Assembly (NCBI GenBank): GCA_029252555.1 | Contig: JAQXBF010000016.1 | Coordinates: 18,454-82,453 of the forward strand | Source of the DNA: Porticoccaceae bacterium | Lineage (GTDB): Bacteria > Pseudomonadota > Gammaproteobacteria > Pseudomonadales > Porticoccaceae | Length of the DNA stretch: 64,000 bases | Direction: 5' to 3' | In this document: positions 47,413 through 55,559 of the stretch, piece after piece | Layout: each line of letters starts with the position of its first letter | How positions within the stretch are numbered: position 1 is the stretch's first letter | Notes under the pieces: generated by a model | Databases searched by the model: none | What the model was told of the DNA's origin: nothing | Seen by the model: the letters and a program-made list of their open reading frames with translations, nothing else | Made by a program: the position numbers and the translations under genes

Positions 47413-47580
47413 ATTACGCACCTTTATTGCTATTATTTTTTAGTTGAAAGGCATAGAAAAACTGCCTTACGGTCACTACACTCTGACATTGAAAAGCCAG
47501 CCATTATTGGCAGCTATAAACATCGTCTAGTCATACTATAATCATTGATCTCTATAATAAAGGTAGAGTGAAAATGGTCA

Positions 47581-47597
47581 CTGTCGCAGTACGACAG
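47581..47597. promoter_or_regulatory. Inverted repeat in the AGPS-like/araC control region
   Basis: CTGTCG (47581-47586) and CGACAG (47592-47597) flank CAGTA, a perfect 17-base dyad 43 bases before the AraC-type ATG. Two TATAAT boxes (47537-47542 and 47553-47558) lie just upstream. It is a candidate operator for the divergent pair; the binding protein is not known. Confidence 0.4.
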
Positions 47598-47640
47598 CGC
47601 AGTCACTATTTCGGTCATCGATAGGATAACGAATAGTATT

Positions 47641-48660
47641 ATGCTTGAATTCAACGACGATAGCTTGGCCTCAGTGCCAGCTATTAATCAATATCTAAAG
47701 TCTGCACAAGCTTGCGGGGTAGACTATTTACCGCTGCTTGAGCAGGTAGGTATTGATGCGCAGATATTGGAGGATAACAGCAAGCATATCTCGGTGGCGG
47801 CCATGGAAAATCTACTTAAATTGCTTATTGATGCCAGTGGCGACCCCTGTTTTGGCCTGCATTCTTCCCGTTTTACTGAACCTGCTTCCTATTCTGTGCT
47901 GGGCTATATCTGCATGAATTGCTCTACCCTGCGAATGATTCAGGCCAAGATTCCCATATTCGAAAAAATTGTTGGTGATATGGGCGTCACCGAGGTAGAA
48001 ATTTCTGGTGGTTTTGCGCTGCAGAGCTGGCACTGTAAATTCAAAAGCCCACAGGCTGTGAGACATGAGGTTGAACATGTACTGGGTTCATGGGTTACCT
48101 ATGCGCGGAATTTCCTTAATTTTGAACCCCATGATGAAGTTTGGTTTGAGCATGAGCCACCGGAAGACACAGCCTTGCTGGCAGACTATGCCGAGATATT
48201 TGGTAGCCAAGTGCTATTTAACAAGCCTGCCAGCGGCCTGCGTATAAGAGAATCAAAACTCGATGTACCCCTGCCTCAGGCCAATGAAAAACTTCTGGAT
48301 ATGTTGCTTGAACATGCCACCCAGTTAATGGCAGAAATGACGCAAAACCATCGGGTTTCTGATCAGGTGAAAAATTTATTGCGCCTGATGCTTAAACAGC
48401 AGGCTCCCTCAAGCGCCGTAATAGCGGAAAAGCTGGGTATGAGCAGTCGCACATTACAGCGCAAACTCGGCGAAGAGGGCACTCATTACAAAGATGTTTT
48501 AAATGAGTTACGCTTGGAATTGGCTCTGTATTTCCTGAAAAATACAGAGCTCAACCTTGAGAGTATCGCCTATGAACTTGGCTATGCTGAAGCGCGATCC
48601 TTTTACCGCAGTTTTAAACAGTGGACGGGCCGCACCGCAGGCTCTTACCGCAGTCAGTAG
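47641..48660 (+). CDS. AraC-family transcriptional regulator with arabinose-binding-type N-domain
   Basis: The 339-residue protein has an N-terminal Arabinose_bd-type sensor region (residues about 20-200, ICMNCSTLRMIQAKIPIF) and a C-terminal double-HTH AraC domain (VIAEKLGMSSRTLQRKLGEE; IAYELGYAEARSFYRSFKQW). OruR/ArgR-like regulators have this form. It is divergent from the AGPS-GlpD-FGGY operon (228-base gap) and its stop is 5 bases from the end of the epimerase gene, so it is well placed to control one or both neighbouring operons. The effector is unknown. Confidence 0.88.
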   Translation: MLEFNDDSLASVPAINQYLKSAQACGVDYLPLLEQVGIDAQILEDNSKHISVAAMENLLKLLIDASGDPCFGLHSSRFTEPASYSVLGYICMNCSTLRMIQAKIPIFEKIVGDMGVTEVEISGGFALQSWHCKFKSPQAVRHEVEHVLGSWVTYARNFLNFEPHDEVWFEHEPPEDTALLADYAEIFGSQVLFNKPASGLRIRESKLDVPLPQANEKLLDMLLEHATQLMAEMTQNHRVSDQVKNLLRLMLKQQAPSSAVIAEKLGMSSRTLQRKLGEEGTHYKDVLNELRLELALYFLKNTELNLESIAYELGYAEARSFYRSFKQWTGRTAGSYRSQ

Positions 48661-48664
48661 GGTT

Positions 48665-49642
48665 CTACTTAATGAGGCCCTGTTCCTGAGCCCAAGCTTT
48701 AGAACGCTGCATACCCTCATCAAATGGCACCTCGGGTTTCCAACCTAACATCTTCTCTGCCTTGGCAATGCTAAACCAGCTTTTAGTACATAGCTGCACA
48801 ACAGTGGCCGTAGAAGCTTCATTGACACCCCCCGTAAGGTTGGCGATTTTGGTGGCAGCCGCTGCAGCGATCAATGCTAGTCTGGTAGATACTGCCAGAG
48901 GGCCGCGTTTATTCATCCAATTGTAATGGTGACTAAAGAATTCTTTGGTGGTGATATAGCCTTCACATGAAAGGTTAAAAATTTCACCGCTAGCCTCTTT
49001 AGTGGATACGGCAAGCGCAATACCGCGGATAAGATCATCAATATAAATGGGCCGGAAGAAACCTTTACCTTTAGCCGGTAGCATAAACTGCCCTTTATTG
49101 ATCGCTTCAATGGGCAGTATGACCCAAGGTCGGCTACCCGGGCCATAGACATCCCCCGGACGGATAATCACTATCTCCATACTGCTGTTGGCGGTTGCAG
49201 CCAGCACCACATGCTCAGAGGCCAGTTTAGTTAGGACATAACTACCACCATCCCCATGGACCGGATGAGTCTCGTCAAGCTCTCCTTCCGACGCATTGCC
49301 ATAGGCAACGATAGAGGAAATCTGTACAAAGCGTCGCACCTGATACTTTTCAGCGGCGGCTACCAGATTGCGAGTGGCCAATACATTGACTCGCCACATA
49401 TCAGAATCGGGAACTGAGTTAGACACCAGTGCGGCAGTGTGAACCACCACGTCACAGTCTTTAAGAAGCTGGCTGATAGTTTCTGGCTGAGCAATATCAC
49501 CTTGAATAATATCGCCGCCATTGCCATGCAGGTCTACCCCAACCACAGCGATGTTCTGCGCCTGATAATGACGCATCAGACAGTTGCCAATAAAACCATT
49601 GGCGCCGGTGATTAGTACTTTTTTGGGATGTTTCTGGCCCAT
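48665..49642 (-). CDS. NAD-dependent epimerase/dehydratase family protein
   Basis: The 325-residue extended SDR protein has the Rossmann motif VLITGANGFIGNCL, DCDVVVHTAAL, the catalytic-type SSIVAYG and YVLTK (Y-x-x-x-K), and IIRPGDVYGPGSRP. The long C-terminal region resembles NAD-dependent 3-beta-hydroxysteroid dehydrogenase-like or nucleoside-diphosphate-sugar epimerase members; the substrate cannot be told. ATG 49642 is 8 bases from GGAG; ATG 49648 is only 2 bases from it, which decides the start. It is last in the parvulin/DUF3604 operon. Confidence 0.85.
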   Translation of the reverse strand: MGQKHPKKVLITGANGFIGNCLMRHYQAQNIAVVGVDLHGNGGDIIQGDIAQPETISQLLKDCDVVVHTAALVSNSVPDSDMWRVNVLATRNLVAAAEKYQVRRFVQISSIVAYGNASEGELDETHPVHGDGGSYVLTKLASEHVVLAATANSSMEIVIIRPGDVYGPGSRPWVILPIEAINKGQFMLPAKGKGFFRPIYIDDLIRGIALAVSTKEASGEIFNLSCEGYITTKEFFSHHYNWMNKRGPLAVSTRLALIAAAAATKIANLTGGVNEASTATVVQLCTKSWFSIAKAEKMLGWKPEVPFDEGMQRSKAWAQEQGLIK

Positions 49643-49667
49643 AGTCATCTCTCCTTATTTTTTATAA

Positions 49668-50474
49668 TTATTTTTGCTGGGAGGGTTGGCTTAAATTCTT
49701 TCGATAAAAGCTGCCTGCGGTTTTGGCCAGCGCCATCTTCGAAAATAGATGGGTGATTCCTGCAGTGATGCGGTTAGACAGGCCGGGAACCATTGTAGCT
49801 TTGCCCGCAAGGCAAGCATCAACCCCCTGTTCTGCTACTTCATAAGCAGACTGCATCATACTGCTGGGTATAGAGAGTTTAGCGCCCTGATCCGGGTTAT
49901 CCATCATTTTGGTAGCTGTATAGCCGGGGCAGAGCGCGGTCACAGTTACGCCATTGCCCGCGGCCTTTAGTTCATTGTGCAGTGCCTGAGTAAAGGACAG
50001 CACGAAGGCTTTGGTCGCCGCGTAAATATTCTGGTTGGGGATAGGCATCCAAGCGGCCAGAGAGGCTACATTAAGTATATGACCGCTATTTCTCGAGGCC
50101 ATATCATTGGCATATAGATGAGTCAGTGATGTTAGCGCGAGCATATTCACGGTCATCATATTTTCTTGGGAGCCTAAATCCAGTTCCGTGAAAAACCCAT
50201 TGTGCAGTAGCCCGGCATTATTGATTAAGAAATCCACCTGTAGATATTCTTTTTGAGTCGCCTTAAACAATGCATGTGCTGCATTGGGTTTGGATAGGTC
50301 AGAGCTGATCACGGTACATTTAATACCATGTTCTGCGCTTAAGGTTGCGCCAATTTCATTGAGCACTGCCTCTCGGCGCGCCACCAAAATAAGATCATAG
50401 CCGCGGCCTGCCAAAATTTTACAGAACTCTAGGCCAATGCCGTCAGATGCGCCTGTTATTAATGCTGTGGACAT
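49668..50474 (-). CDS. Short-chain dehydrogenase/reductase (classical SDR)
   Basis: The 268-residue protein has the cofactor motif TGASDGIGLEF, NNAGLLHNG, a catalytic serine in NVASLAAWMP, and YAATK (Y-x-x-x-K), as in classical SDRs of the DltE/YdfG-like group. The Arg-Arg in LVARREAVLN suggests NADP(H) use. It lies 14 bases after DUF3604 and 25 bases before the epimerase gene. The substrate is unknown; an acyl, steroid or alcohol intermediate would fit (inference). Confidence 0.88.
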   Translation of the reverse strand: MSTALITGASDGIGLEFCKILAGRGYDLILVARREAVLNEIGATLSAEHGIKCTVISSDLSKPNAAHALFKATQKEYLQVDFLINNAGLLHNGFFTELDLGSQENMMTVNMLALTSLTHLYANDMASRNSGHILNVASLAAWMPIPNQNIYAATKAFVLSFTQALHNELKAAGNGVTVTALCPGYTATKMMDNPDQGAKLSIPSSMMQSAYEVAEQGVDACLAGKATMVPGLSNRITAGITHLFSKMALAKTAGSFYRKNLSQPSQQK

Positions 50475-50488
50475 AAATTTCCCCTTTA

Positions 50489-52765
50489 TTATTTTTTATA
50501 ATCAACAAAAATTGGTGATGACCAGGCTCGCTGACTCTGTTGTTCAAGGCACTCGTCATTAATGTTAATCCGGTAGTCACCAAAGCACATATCTGTATCA
50601 ATGGCCTGACCATTGTCGTCAAAGCTGGTGCGCAGATTGCCGCCATTAATCGTAGCAATAGGCTCTTCTAAAGCGCGCACATAGTAGAGTGCGTCACGCT
50701 CCTCGGTGACAAAATCAGGGTCTTCAAATTCGATCGTGCAACCTTCTGCTGAGGGCTCGCAGGCAAATGATCGCCAGCTATCTTCGATCAGTGGTGCGAT
50801 CGGTTCGCCAGCAACAGCTTGTGGGCGAATCTTAATGACTTCAATACGATCAATCTGATATCGCTCATCAGAGGGGTGGTAACATTCACCCTGAGACATC
50901 TTCTCCAGATGTTGTTTTTCTAAAGCATTAATCACATAGTCCGGGCAGCCCGGTAATTGCTTAAATGAACCAATCGCCTTAGCGCGAAAGCGCGGGATCG
51001 AATCCATATTCACAGCGCTACCCATGGGCAGAGTCGCGTCATCCTGCAATAGATCAAACCATAGCAGCATGCGATGGCCGCTGGTGCCATAGACTTCACG
51101 ACGTTGCATGGCGTCCCAAATTGCATTGCGACTGCGACCCTCTGAATGCACCGCTGCGATACCGCCAACATTGAGGAATGAGGTGGTGCGCTCAAATTCA
51201 GAGGCAAATAGTTTGGCACTCGCCGGGTCAATTTCATCCGCGCGCAGAGACTCGGGAGCATATTCACTGACCACCGCCGAGCTGGAAAAGACCGTTTCCC
51301 AGAATGGGCTGCGAACACCGGTGACATCTGATGTATTTAAACGCTGTTGCTGCTTAAAGCCGTGACCAGCTCGGGCAGAATGGGTATCGGTGGAGCCAAT
51401 AAAGCCCCAGCGATAGCGAAGAGGGTTTTCCGGGTCATCATGATTTTGCATGGCCAAGCCATATTGCACAGACTTTTGTGGGCGATAGTTAAAGGCGGGT
51501 AAGAAAATATCCCGAGCCTGACCGGCATCTAGCCATTCCTCCGCAGTGCTGCCGGGAACAGTCATAAAGCCTTGGATGCCATCCACCTGAACAAAATTAT
51601 GCCGTGCTTTGATGGCACGGGCATCGCACTCTTCGACGCTGTTTTCCTCAGCCAGACAGCGCTGGCGAATAATCTCTCCCGCCTGCCAGCAGCTAGGCAG
51701 ATAGTTGTCTTGAGGTTCTGGGCAAATCCATTCTCCGACATCGTTAAGCTCACGCACGGCAAAGTCTCTAAACTGTTCTGAGTTGCCATGGCCGGAATAC
51801 ACTTCGATTAATCTGGTTTTATCACTGTCGGTATTTTCTGCGGTTAGCTGATGAGCCCAGCTCGAATTGGGAGGGCTGTAGAAACCCCAAGCGGTACCAT
51901 GAGGAACCACCATATTGTCAAAACCCCATTGATCCAGTTTGGCGAATAGCTCGCTGGGCGTAGCAGCAGTTTCGTAACATTCCAATGGCAGGTCTGGGCT
52001 AGAGATTTCGGGATCACAGGCCGGTACCGCAGCCATTTGCATAACCCAGTCATTGTAGGAGGCATAGTAGTCTTGATGCCGAGGATCCAATACACCCAGC
52101 AGGCTAGACTGTTTGCCGGAGCCAGAGCGAGCCGCCACAGTGGCCACGCCAACCCCCACCGATGCTATGGGTCGCGCTGGTAGTTGATCAAAGCCGTCGT
52201 CCTTAAACAGGACATTGTGGTGACCATAATGGGACTCTGCGGTGCCGCCCACCTGTGTCCATTCCCAGCCCACAAATGCTGCAATATCCGGGTTGGCTGG
52301 GTCGCCAGCCAGACGGTTGCACTGCTGCACAGAGTCTATGCCATCGCGCCACTGCCGCGGAGTAAAGCTCTCCGCATGGTCGGTCAGAAAGTAAAAGTCT
52401 AATTGTGAGACAAAGCGGGCATAGTCACAGGCATAGGCCGGAGGATAGGCGCCAGAGGCACCATGCATCATTGGCAGGCTGTACATAAAGGCATCAGCGG
52501 AATTGGTGGTGTGAACATGGGTATCACCAAATAAAATCTGCTTATCGTCTCGAGTAGCAGTTTCTCCGCGCTGGGCTATAACGCCGGCGGGAAGACTGGC
52601 GTCAGTGACCTGCCCAAACATCAGTGGAGTCTCGCTCCAAGCCTGATTGGGATCGGGAAAATAGCCCGGCAATAGCCTGTAGGTTGCATCTGGCGCGGCA
52701 CCAGAAAAAAAGACGATGGCAGCCACAGCCACCCCTCCTGTGATCATCAATACCCGTTGCAACAT
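50489..52765 (-). CDS. DUF3604 domain protein, exported, PHP-like metal-binding
   Basis: The 758-residue protein has an N-terminal hydrophobic segment (residues 5-22), so it is probably periplasmic or membrane-tethered. Candidate metal ligands of a PHP-type site are GDTHVHTTNS (H83, H85), EVYSGHGNSEQ and GSTDTHSARAGHG. DUF3604 proteins are largely uncharacterised; a hydrolase role is inferred from the metal site. It is the largest gene of a six-gene leftward operon, after HupE/UreJ (48 bases) and before an SDR (14 bases). Cysteines are frequent (for example ICPEPQDNYLPSCW), consistent with export. Confidence 0.85.
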   Translation of the reverse strand: MLQRVLMITGGVAVAAIVFFSGAAPDATYRLLPGYFPDPNQAWSETPLMFGQVTDASLPAGVIAQRGETATRDDKQILFGDTHVHTTNSADAFMYSLPMMHGASGAYPPAYACDYARFVSQLDFYFLTDHAESFTPRQWRDGIDSVQQCNRLAGDPANPDIAAFVGWEWTQVGGTAESHYGHHNVLFKDDGFDQLPARPIASVGVGVATVAARSGSGKQSSLLGVLDPRHQDYYASYNDWVMQMAAVPACDPEISSPDLPLECYETAATPSELFAKLDQWGFDNMVVPHGTAWGFYSPPNSSWAHQLTAENTDSDKTRLIEVYSGHGNSEQFRDFAVRELNDVGEWICPEPQDNYLPSCWQAGEIIRQRCLAEENSVEECDARAIKARHNFVQVDGIQGFMTVPGSTAEEWLDAGQARDIFLPAFNYRPQKSVQYGLAMQNHDDPENPLRYRWGFIGSTDTHSARAGHGFKQQQRLNTSDVTGVRSPFWETVFSSSAVVSEYAPESLRADEIDPASAKLFASEFERTTSFLNVGGIAAVHSEGRSRNAIWDAMQRREVYGTSGHRMLLWFDLLQDDATLPMGSAVNMDSIPRFRAKAIGSFKQLPGCPDYVINALEKQHLEKMSQGECYHPSDERYQIDRIEVIKIRPQAVAGEPIAPLIEDSWRSFACEPSAEGCTIEFEDPDFVTEERDALYYVRALEEPIATINGGNLRTSFDDNGQAIDTDMCFGDYRININDECLEQQSQRAWSSPIFVDYKK

Positions 52766-52813
52766 AATGCGCTCCTCTTTTTATTGTTATCTTCTACTTT
52801 TCATCATTATTAA

Positions 52814-54040
52814 TTAGAACGCTGGGCCATAGCTTCGCGCAATAAACCAGTACAGACCCAAACCACAGAGCAGGGCAGAGCTGATATCGGGCACTATAGT
52901 GGTTAGGGATTTATATTTTCGCAGCCACAAATAGCCTGCCCACAGTGCTATAACAATGAGTAACTGCCCCAACTCTACCCCAATATTAAAGCCCAGTAGA
53001 GCCGGCCACAGCTGCTCTGGTGGCAGGCCTACTTCCTGCAGCACCGAGGCGAAGCCAAAGCCATGAATTAGGCCAAAGGCCAGACTCAGTATCGGCCTTG
53101 TTTCGATGGTGCCCACGCTATTAGTGCTGGGTAGATAGCTTATCGTAAATAATATTAACCCGGCAAAGGTGATGGCGGGCAATCTTGAATTGAGCGCTGA
53201 GCTTAAGGATAACAGCAGCATTAGAATAAGAACCCCTGTGGCTACATAGGCGATTTGCCGATTAGCCCCTGTGCGTGAGCTAATGTTTTCTGCGGCAACT
53301 AGTGCGATAGTAAAGCCAATTAAGGCCTCAACAATCACCGGTTCCGGTGTTACCCAGCCCAGCACTGCAAGGCTCAGGGTAATGCTGTGTCCCAGTGTAA
53401 AACCAGACACTAGCCATATCACATCCCTAATACCCCGTAGTAAAAGTAGCAGAGCTAGCAGGAAGGCAATGTGGTCGATGCCAGTAAAGATGTGCTCAAT
53501 GCCCAATACGGTGTATTGCAAGAAAGCCTGCTGCAAGCTGGTTGACCAGTTTGCAGTGCCCAGAACAATAGAATGCGCTTGATGACTTTCGGTAAACAGA
53601 TACTCCAGAGGTACCTGACCTGGCATAGCAATGCGCGCGTAATGGATATGGGAGGATACAAGGCTAAAAAAACTGCCTATTTCAATACTAGGCGCAGAAT
53701 TCTCAATGACTTCGGGGCAGTTGAACGTAGCGGCAATTCTAAGATAGCCTGGCTTTGCTGTCATGGCGCGGAACTCATTACTAACGGGGCAGTTCAGGCT
53801 GGCCTGAGTGACCTGAATAGTTTGTTTTAGGTGGCTTAGAAGAGAGGCCTCAATGCCTATGTTGTAAGTTTGTTGGAATCTGGTGGCCTCTCGCTCCTTA
53901 ACGGTAAATACCAAACTTAGCTGTTGCTCATGAATGCTCCAAGAGGAAAAAGACTGGCTGCGGTTATGTGCTTCGGCGGGCAAAACTACAGAGCCGGCTA
54001 AGAAAATTACCATTGCGAAAAGTTTGTTTAGGGAGGTCAT
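52814..54040 (-). CDS. HupE/UreJ-family membrane protein
   Basis: The 408-residue protein has a signal peptide (1-24, ending AEA), a periplasmic domain of about 150 residues, then 7-8 membrane helices with the family's histidine motifs GIEHIFTGIDHIAFLLA, SGFTLGHSITLSLA and FGLIHGFGFASVL. HupE and UreJ are nickel/cobalt permeases of the hydrogenase and urease loci, but the long extracytoplasmic domain marks the HupE/UreJ_2 type, whose substrate is not established. It shares one base with the upstream small gene and precedes DUF3604, so a metal-supply role for DUF3604 is possible (inference). Confidence 0.85.
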   Translation of the reverse strand: MTSLNKLFAMVIFLAGSVVLPAEAHNRSQSFSSWSIHEQQLSLVFTVKEREATRFQQTYNIGIEASLLSHLKQTIQVTQASLNCPVSNEFRAMTAKPGYLRIAATFNCPEVIENSAPSIEIGSFFSLVSSHIHYARIAMPGQVPLEYLFTESHQAHSIVLGTANWSTSLQQAFLQYTVLGIEHIFTGIDHIAFLLALLLLLRGIRDVIWLVSGFTLGHSITLSLAVLGWVTPEPVIVEALIGFTIALVAAENISSRTGANRQIAYVATGVLILMLLLSLSSALNSRLPAITFAGLILFTISYLPSTNSVGTIETRPILSLAFGLIHGFGFASVLQEVGLPPEQLWPALLGFNIGVELGQLLIVIALWAGYLWLRKYKSLTTIVPDISSALLCGLGLYWFIARSYGPAF

Positions 54041-54528
54041 TAGTTTTGCCCCCTCTGAATATCGGCATTATTGCGCAGCTGAGTTAGATAGGCTTCCAAC
54101 CCATTATTCATTCTGCTATCCGGGGCTATGGCCCGGGCTTCAATATCCAGACCCGCTAAAACAGACTGTAGCAGGGCGGTGCGTAATTTTTGGTTCCTAC
54201 GGGGTAGATCTGTGCTTATGGCGTATTGCACTAAGAGCTCTTCTTGAATAAGCCGTTCCAATACTAACTGGCGATCTTCAGAATTAAGCTGCCCACGTTT
54301 GCCGCTGGCAAATAATTTGAGTGCCCGTTGATAGTCTCTGTGGCGGATAGCGGTTCCGTTTACTTGGGCGAGGCTGCTATCTAGCCGATCGATACTTTTG
54401 CTGAGACCATGATCAGTTGGGTGATAAGCCTCTACCAAGCCCCAAAAGATGCCAAGGGTAGCCGTCAGAGCCAGCGTGGTCAGGGGGGATTCATGCAGCT
54501 GTCTATGATTAAAGTTTGCCTCAGACAT
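54040..54528 (-). CDS. Short membrane-anchored SurA-N-like protein without a PPIase domain
   Basis: The 162-residue protein has an N-terminal membrane helix (about 17-34) and a periplasmic helical part that looks like the N-terminal domain of SurA/PpiC chaperones: VNGTAIRHRDYQRALKLF, then LVLERLIQEELLVQYA. The parvulin isomerase domain is missing. Its helical segment resembles that of the next gene upstream (LVQVLIDEELLLQRAESL), so the two look like paralogues. It shares one base with each neighbour, which indicates tight coupling. The function is unknown; a chaperone or partner of the parvulin-like protein is plausible. Confidence 0.7.
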   Translation of the reverse strand: MSEANFNHRQLHESPLTTLALTATLGIFWGLVEAYHPTDHGLSKSIDRLDSSLAQVNGTAIRHRDYQRALKLFASGKRGQLNSEDRQLVLERLIQEELLVQYAISTDLPRRNQKLRTALLQSVLAGLDIEARAIAPDSRMNNGLEAYLTQLRNNADIQRGQN

Positions 54529-55385
54529 TATTGTGCCCCAGCAATTTGAATATGGGCATGCTCCCAGAGCTGGCCCAGCTTACTTTCTAGAGCCTTTTCT
54601 CGCCCGCGGCGCTGATATTCCAGTAACACTGTGTTGCGAATGGTCTTGTAAGGCAATAGTTTTGGCTGCTGTACTTGGGTCACCTGCAAAAAGTATTGTC
54701 CTTCAGGCCGCTGTATAGCTGCGCTGATTTCTCCTTGCTCAAGCATTAATGCAGTATTGGCCATGCTGCCACCCAGCTGCCGATGCAAGCTATGAATTGG
54801 CAGCAATGCCCTGGGTAGAAGATAGTCGAGTTGCAAGAGATCAGCGATATAGGCAAGGCTATGCCCAAGGGCAAGCATTGATTTGGCTTGCTGAATTTGG
54901 GCGGGCTTTTTTATCAGCAGGCCATCAACGGCCACCTTTGTTGGAGTCTCAAAAACAGAACTCTGATCTTGATAAAACTGCTGTAACTCAGCTTCAGTAA
55001 CTGGCCGATTAAGAAATTCTGCTACGATTTGGTCTACCGCAGCGGCCACTACAGTTTTGCGCAATCCAGGATCGGTACTGGCAATATCTAAACTCTCAGC
55101 ACGCTGCAATAGCAGTTCTTCATCAATTAGCACCTGTACTAGGGTTTGCTGCTGTTGGTTATTCAGCTGAGCGAAGGGCCGCCCCCACAGCCGCTGGGAG
55201 GTATTGTCTGCATTAAATGCGCTGATGGGCTTTTGGTTGACCTTGGCAAGTAGGCTACTCATTTGACCTTCATGGGCTTGTGGCTCTATTAGCCTACCCC
55301 CAAAAAGCGCCAAGGTCAGCCCCAAGCAAGCTAATAGAGCGCGGCTGGCTGCTATGGCATTGTGCTTAATTGAGATTAGACGCAT
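54528..55385 (-). CDS. Parvulin-type peptidyl-prolyl isomerase/SurA-like chaperone
   Basis: The 285-residue protein has an N-terminal membrane segment or signal anchor (13-30), a SurA-N-type helical region (about 45-140, VNQKPISAF; LIDEELLLQRAESLDI) and a C-terminal PpiC/Rotamase_2-like domain (VFETPTKVAVDGLLIKK; LLPRALLPIHSLHRQLG; LEQGEISAAIQRPEGQYFL). It would act in the periplasm on outer-membrane or exported proteins. It heads the operon to 48665. A TonB-receptor gene ends 175 bases upstream, with a terminator between. Confidence 0.82.
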   Translation of the reverse strand: MRLISIKHNAIAASRALLACLGLTLALFGGRLIEPQAHEGQMSSLLAKVNQKPISAFNADNTSQRLWGRPFAQLNNQQQQTLVQVLIDEELLLQRAESLDIASTDPGLRKTVVAAAVDQIVAEFLNRPVTEAELQQFYQDQSSVFETPTKVAVDGLLIKKPAQIQQAKSMLALGHSLAYIADLLQLDYLLPRALLPIHSLHRQLGGSMANTALMLEQGEISAAIQRPEGQYFLQVTQVQQPKLLPYKTIRNTVLLEYQRRGREKALESKLGQLWEHAHIQIAGAQ

Positions 55386-55513
55386 GTTGGCTTTTCTCTA
55401 GCTAAAGGCTCTTTTTATTATTGATTTAACGCGTTTATCATAACTTAATTATGCTGTCGCACAGTGTCGCAAGCGGCCATTGCTGTTGCAAAATCAGACA
55501 TTCCAGACATAAA

Positions 55514-55540
55514 AAAAGGACGGGGAATACCCGTCCTTTT
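55514..55540. terminator. Terminator after the TonB-dependent receptor
   Basis: AAAAGGACGGG (55514-55524) pairs exactly with CCCGTCCTTTT (55530-55540) around a 5-base loop. Reading leftward the stem ends in a run of seven T. It lies 20 bases after the receptor stop. Confidence 0.85.
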
Positions 55541-55559
55541 CTGGTCTACCCACAGAGAT

